Shown: positions 60,061 through 64,000 of the stretch, one piece after another | Layout: each line of letters starts with the position of its first letter | Numbering within the stretch: position 1 is the stretch's first letter | NCBI GenBank assembly: GCA_947034895.1 | Contig: OX344761.1 | Location: 76,631,839 to 76,695,838 of the forward strand | Source: Rhytidiadelphus loreus | Taxonomy: Eukaryota > Streptophyta > Bryopsida > Hypnales > Hylocomiaceae | Length of the DNA stretch: 64,000 bases | Reading direction: 5' to 3' | The notes under the pieces: model-generated | Databases searched by the model: none | Seen by the model: only the letters and a program-made list of their open reading frames with translations | Told to the model about the DNA's origin: nothing | Made by a program: the position numbers and the translations under genes

Positions 60061-61398
60061 ATGGCCGCGTCGAGGTGGAGCTGCACACCCTCTGACCACT
60101 CCGTCGACATTCAAACCATTTCAACTGGAACTGCTGCATGCCCAGTGTCTTGGGCTGAATTGTACAAGGATCAATTCCAGGTCAACCTTGAACATATCGA
60201 AGCCAAAGTTCAACGTCCGCCCCTTGGCCTTATATGCAAAGCAGACTTGCTTTGGGAGCTACGGGAGACACAACGAGTCCGCCAAGTACCCGGCAGTCAG
60301 AAAAAGCGTGCAGTTGTGGTCGAGCAGTGTTTCATTCCCACTAGCAGAGCTGAGGACTTCATACGCGGTATGGAGGCTGGCAGCGGGGTTACCCCATGTA
60401 GATATGTGAAGATCCGCACGAAACCAGAAAACGAACGCAGCAGCTTCTGTGCTACTGAAAGTACGCCGAAGGAGGTCACAAGGTAAGGGAAATTCCAGTC
60501 CCATGTCCGTTTTGGTTGTCTCCCATCAGTGCTCCATTGTGCTTTACAAATTCTTTGTGTTTCTCACAATTGCAATGACTGACGTTTGGCTTGTAGTTAC
60601 CACTGCCAATACAGTCCACAAGACCACACCGGGAACGTGAAAAAAATATCTTCGTTGTTGCTGCCTAAACAAAGACCAAAGGTGTTAGTCGCGGGAGCTG
60701 CCAAGACCAAACGTACCCGTAAAAAAAAGAGGGCGGTTTTAGGTGAAGGTGAATTAGAACCTCAGAAAGAAAAGAAGAAAACGGGGAGGCCAAAGAAAAC
60801 CACTGCACTTCCGAGTGAATGCGAGCCTACGGCAGAAAAGAAGGCAAGGGGCAGGCCGAAGAAATCTGCTCCAACTGAAGGTAAATTGCAACCTCCCAAA
60901 GAAAAGAATACAAGGGGTAGGCCGAAGAAATCTGTTGTAGGCGAGGGTGAATTGCAGCCTAACAAAGAAAAAAAGACAAGGGGTAGGCCGAAGAAAGCCA
61001 CCACAGGGAATGCTCTTGACATTGGAGTTCTGGAAACCAGACGCTCCCGAATAGTAAAAAACTGTGCGCATGTGACGGCACCTGCTAAAAGTGCCATGTC
61101 GGTGGAAGATGACACGGTCTGCACAGACATGCGGACCGCTGTACAGAACCCTACGAGGCCTAGCTTGTGGACAATTGAAAATCTTCCCCGAAATCAACCA
61201 CAACTGAACTCTGAAGCAGAGAGCGGACGGGGACCTCGCCTCAACAGTCCAAAAGCAGATGCCGTCTCTCCCAGTTGTGGCAAGCCCCGGACACATTGTG
61301 AGCCCCAAATTCGTTACTTGGGACTCATTGTTTTTTTTTTTTTAGTTTATTACAAATTAAGGCATAAAGTAGTACAAAAAGCCCAAAAAAGAGTGTAG
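60061..61398 (+). CDS. Protein with four AT-hooks; reading frame ends inside an LTR-like sequence
   Basis: Exons 60061-60482 and 60597-61398 join across a GT-AG intron (phase 2) to give 407 aa. The start, MAASRWSCTPSDHSVDIQ, follows a CCATGG context. The first 150 residues have no family I recognise. From about residue 180 there are four AT-hook cores (KTGRPKK, ARGRPKK, TRGRPKK, TRGRPKK), spaced by repeated acidic spacers such as GEGELQPNKEK; AT-hooks bind the minor groove of AT-rich DNA, so a nuclear chromatin or regulatory role is likely. From about 61297 (residue about 374) the DNA changes character and matches an LTR-like start (TGTGAGCCCC); the final 33 residues (including LIVFFFLVYYKLRH) look transposon-derived. 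The original C-terminus may therefore have been lost or replaced. Confidence 0.65.
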
Positions 61399-62556
61399 AA
61401 CCAAAATAGGTATGTCACGTACCAGTATAGCATTTGGTCATAAATAGCCTTTTATCCATAGATTACCCATAAAACCCACTTGTATATAGGTTAGAACCTG
61501 TAATTAGTGGGAAACAATAGGGCTACTGGGAACTTACCTAAAATAGCCCAAAACATAGTGCATGTGACCATGATAGGCTAAATTAAGTCTTAGGAGAGTG
61601 GGGGAGGTCTCCACATAAATCTCCAAAGATAGGTTCTAGTTTCTCCATTCCACCGACGAAACATTAGGAATCCAAATTGTTAGCTTGCAGGTGTTACTTG
61701 TCCCAGACAGGTTGCATGGAGGAATCCACAGCCGCCAGATAGTGTTCTCGGATCTGGAGCATGCCGGGATGTCCACGGCAAAACCCATTCGCCAAGATTC
61801 CCTCACATGTGAAAGATTCCCTGACTGCCGGTGATTCAACCAAAGTCAGTTTTCACCACGCCACTAAGTGTGTGCCAGAATAGCCTAAGACTTGGCACGT
61901 GGCTTGAGGGACTCCATGAGAGGTTCCCCAAAAAGTCTCGGTTTTTTCTAATCTCCAAAGGATCTTTTTCCGAGCGGTCAACCGCCAAAGGCCATGTTGG
62001 GAAATTCATGGAAAATACCCAGGCCACGGTAAAATCTCACTAAAAATTAGACTAACATCTTTTATGTTAATAACGCGCCTCGACAAATTTCATGATGTTC
62101 CAATAGCGGGAAGCAGCCGAAACTGACAACATCCCCCCAATTAATAATTACGGCAGGATCTTTGCGGGGTTGACCGGCGTCCCGGGAGCGTACGAAGTCG
62201 GAACGAAGACATCAAGGAGCCTTTTCTTACTCCCTAGAGCCTCCCCAACAACCCTAGCTAGTTACCCAAGCCAAAAGAGGTAAACCCCAAAAGTTAGGTT
62301 TTTACCCTTTTAATTAGCTCCAGTTGGCACTAGTTTCCGATGGTTTTTTTGTGATAGAAATAGGGGTAGGGAGTCCCTTAGGCTAAAAATGGCATTCTGA
62401 AGCCATTGGCGCAATCCATTTGCGATTCTGAGCTAAACTCCGAAAGTTAGAGGCTAGGACTAGCGTAAAACCCAAAATTAGGTGAAAATCTCAAACTTGG
62501 ATGAAAATCCGGATGGATGAGGTTACTCGTCGAGGGGGGGAGTGGGCCCTTGGAAA

Positions 62557-62573
62557 CCTATAAAAGGGGGCCC
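62557..62573 (+). promoter_or_regulatory. TATA box of a possible LTR promoter
   Basis: CCTATAAAAGGGGGCCC followed by a C/T-rich stretch, the usual look of a plant pol II core promoter. It faces right. Confidence 0.5.
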
Positions 62574-62973
62574 TTCTCTCTCCCAAAACACCCCCAATAC
62601 TTGTTTTGGGTCCGTGGGTCCAAGTTATCTTGGAATTTTTGGCGTTTCAAGCCAAGAAACCTCTACGGTGTTTTCGGAGCACTTTTGGCTCCCTTTGTTG
62701 TTCTATTTCAAGCTCTTTGAAGGTCCTTTGAGGTCCTTCCATCTTACCTTGTACTTGTTGCGAGTCAAGAGGGTTTCATTTGCTTTTTGTGCATCTTGTA
62801 CTAATCCTAAAGTTACCCCCCACCGTACCTTGGCGATGCCGCTTTGGGGGGCCTTTAGTGTGTAAGGTGTTGTTTGGTTTATGCTTACTTTGTGGGTACG
62901 GTTGCCTCGTGTGTACACCTTGACCATAGTCACCCCTTCCGTGTTGTTTGTGTGTGGACCCCACCGCCCGTGA

Positions 62974-63150
62974 GACGGCGAAGCTTTGAACTTACAACTT
63001 ACCCCAGTCTTAGAGTGTGTGTCAAAATAGGCCCAGACGGCAGAGCTTTGAACTTAAGGACATTGCAAGTCTTAGAGTTGGTGTCAAAACCAACCTTACG
63101 GCGAAGCTTTGACCTCCTACGTACTTTAGTTCCAAAGTTTAGTTTCCAAG
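62974..63150 (+). repeat. Tandem repeat, three units of 62 bases
   Basis: Units start at about 62974, 63036 and 63098 with GACGGCGAAGCTTTGAA-like words; the first two continue with CTTAGAGT and GTGTCAAAA. The third is diverged after the first 20 bases. Confidence 0.8.
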
Positions 63151-63395
63151 ACCTTCTTAGGAAAGCCCAAAGTTTAGCCCCCAAGACAAGTGTGTTTATT
63201 TTCCTTTTTTTTTGTGGTTGACAGGCCCCCGGGCCCAGTTAGAAGTAGAGAGGTCTTTTCCCTTTGCTTTGACAACAAAAACCCCATTCCTTTTAGGAAA
63301 GAAAGTCTAGTCCTAGGGAAGACCACCTCCAAGAAACAAAGTCAGCCAGCCCCCGTAACACCAGCCAGCACCTTCAAAACACCAGCCAGGGTCGC

Positions 63396-63800
63396 CGGGT
63401 ACTGGGGAGTCGGGACTAGGGCATCGGTATTGGGGAGTTGGGACTGGGTTCGCCGGGACTGGGGCTCCGGGTACTGGGGAGTCCAAGTACTGGGGAGTCA
63501 GGACTGGGGTGTTGGGACTGGGCGTCGGGACTTGGTTCGCCGGGACTGGGGCTCCGGGTACTGGGGAGTCCGGGTACTGGGGAGTCGGGACTGGGGCGTC
63601 GGGACTGGGGGGGGGGGTCGTTGTGGGAGGGGAGGTCGCTGTGGGAGGGGAGGTCGTTGTGGGAGGGGGGTCGCAGTGGGAGGGGAGGTCGCTGTGGGAG
63701 GGGAGGTCGCTGTGGGAGAGGGGGGGGTCCAGGGAGTCCAGGGTTTGGGAGAGGGGGGGGGTCCAGGGAGTCCAGGGCTTGGGAAAGGGGGTAGCCCAAA
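63396..63800 (+). repeat. G-rich minisatellite (possible G-quadruplex-forming)
   Basis: Two kinds of unit: first GGGTACTGGGGAGTC/GGGACTGGGG(C)TCC variants (63396-63615), then GGGAGGGGAGGTCGCTGT units (63615-63720), then two GGGGGGGTCCAGGGAGTCCA units. All reading frames on both strands are open across it because stop codons are absent from the unit; these frames are not genes. Confidence 0.9.
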
Positions 63801-64000
63801 ACAAAACCCAGCCCATAACCGCAATTAAGGGGGGGGGAATGACTAAAAGTTGGGATTAGGAGAGACTTAGGAGGAAGCTAAGTCCCGTAAGGTCAACGAG
63901 AAAAAGGGGGAAGAAGGAATAGAGGTGACATCTCCACGGCCACACCTGCAAAACACGCACCTCTCACTCTCTCATCACCACCAAAACGACAAAACAAGAA
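63801..64000. other. Right edge, no feature seen
   Basis: Purine-rich and then C/A-rich DNA with no identifiable coding or repeat structure, probably still part of the transposon-related region. Confidence 0.3.

Larger units (their letters stand above)
61297..63225. mobile_element. Possible long terminal repeat or LTR-retrotransposon portion
   Basis: A TGTGAGCCCC start at 61297 is typical of plant LTR ends. A TATA box with a downstream C-rich leader (CCTATAAAAGGGGGCCC at 62557-62573), as in an LTR promoter, lies about 1.26 kb in. The right end is not certain; the stretch down to TTGACA at 63219-63224 is a candidate. No primer-binding site that I recognise, and no gag or pol, are visible before the window ends. 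The 61.4-62.5 kb part has no coding exon. Confidence 0.4.

Noticed and set aside
60754..61308. 184-codon - strand ORF
   Set aside because: Antisense shadow of the AT-hook repeats in the + strand gene.
63190..63859. Several long overlapping ORFs (up to 212 codons) on both strands
   Set aside because: All result from the G-rich minisatellite whose unit contains no stop codons in any frame.
1..64000. tRNA, rRNA and CRISPR-like structures
   Set aside because: No tRNA-type T-loop with matching arms, no rRNA-like core sequence, and no array of regularly spaced identical repeats with unique spacers was seen by eye.

Overview
This window is nuclear DNA from a land plant. Evidence: a plastid-type plant phosphofructokinase (PFK4/5/6 group), a WAV2-type alpha/beta hydrolase, a plant 'QALGGH' C2H2 zinc-finger protein, two RPW8-like coiled-coil proteins, canonical GT-AG introns, long AT-rich intergenic DNA and TTTAGGG-type telomere-like motifs. 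Stand-alone RPW8-like proteins and the overall divergence make a bryophyte, lycophyte or fern more likely to me than a flowering plant, but the sequence does not settle the species.

Layout. 1-3.3 kb: two convergent genes that I cannot name, a 3' end on the + strand (1-1055) and terminal exons on the - strand (1537 to about 2800). 5-10.1 kb: a complete 13-exon ATP-dependent 6-phosphofructokinase gene on the - strand (559 aa, predicted plastid transit peptide) with a GC-rich promoter area at 10.1-11.1 kb. 11-16.4 kb: AT-rich repeat debris. 16.4-19.9 kb: a six-exon zinc-finger gene. 20-27.6 kb: AT-rich DNA with tandem duplications and a foldback element. 27.7-30.8 kb: an unrecognised small - strand gene, then RPW8-like gene A. 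31-35 kb: repeat debris with a short CACTA-type MITE. 35.4-35.9 kb: a frameshifted fragment of a TRM4/NSUN2-type RNA cytosine-5 methyltransferase. 38.3-41.4 kb: a complete seven-exon WAV2/ABHD13-like hydrolase. 45.6-46.6 kb: RPW8-like gene B, paralogous to A. 46.8-51.4 kb: tandem repeats and one possible single-exon gene. 51.5-54.0 kb: a choline-transporter-like (SLC44/CTL) membrane protein on the - strand. 57.0-59.3 kb: a 2.2-kb non-autonomous CACTA-like transposon. 60.1-61.4 kb: a four-AT-hook protein whose reading frame runs into what looks like an LTR beginning at about 61297. 61.3-64 kb: LTR-like DNA and a G-rich minisatellite.

The genes do not form a pathway cluster; they are individual plant genes separated by transposon-derived DNA. 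The most noteworthy points are the RPW8-like pair with differing intron positions, the CACTA elements with recognisable ends, the AT-hook gene ending inside an LTR-like sequence, the broken methyltransferase fragment, and a recurring AGGGGTTAA motif in the repeat debris. Exon limits were assigned by hand from reading-frame continuity, phase and GT/AG sites; no alignment program or database was used. I found no convincing tRNA, rRNA, CRISPR or prokaryotic operon signal.
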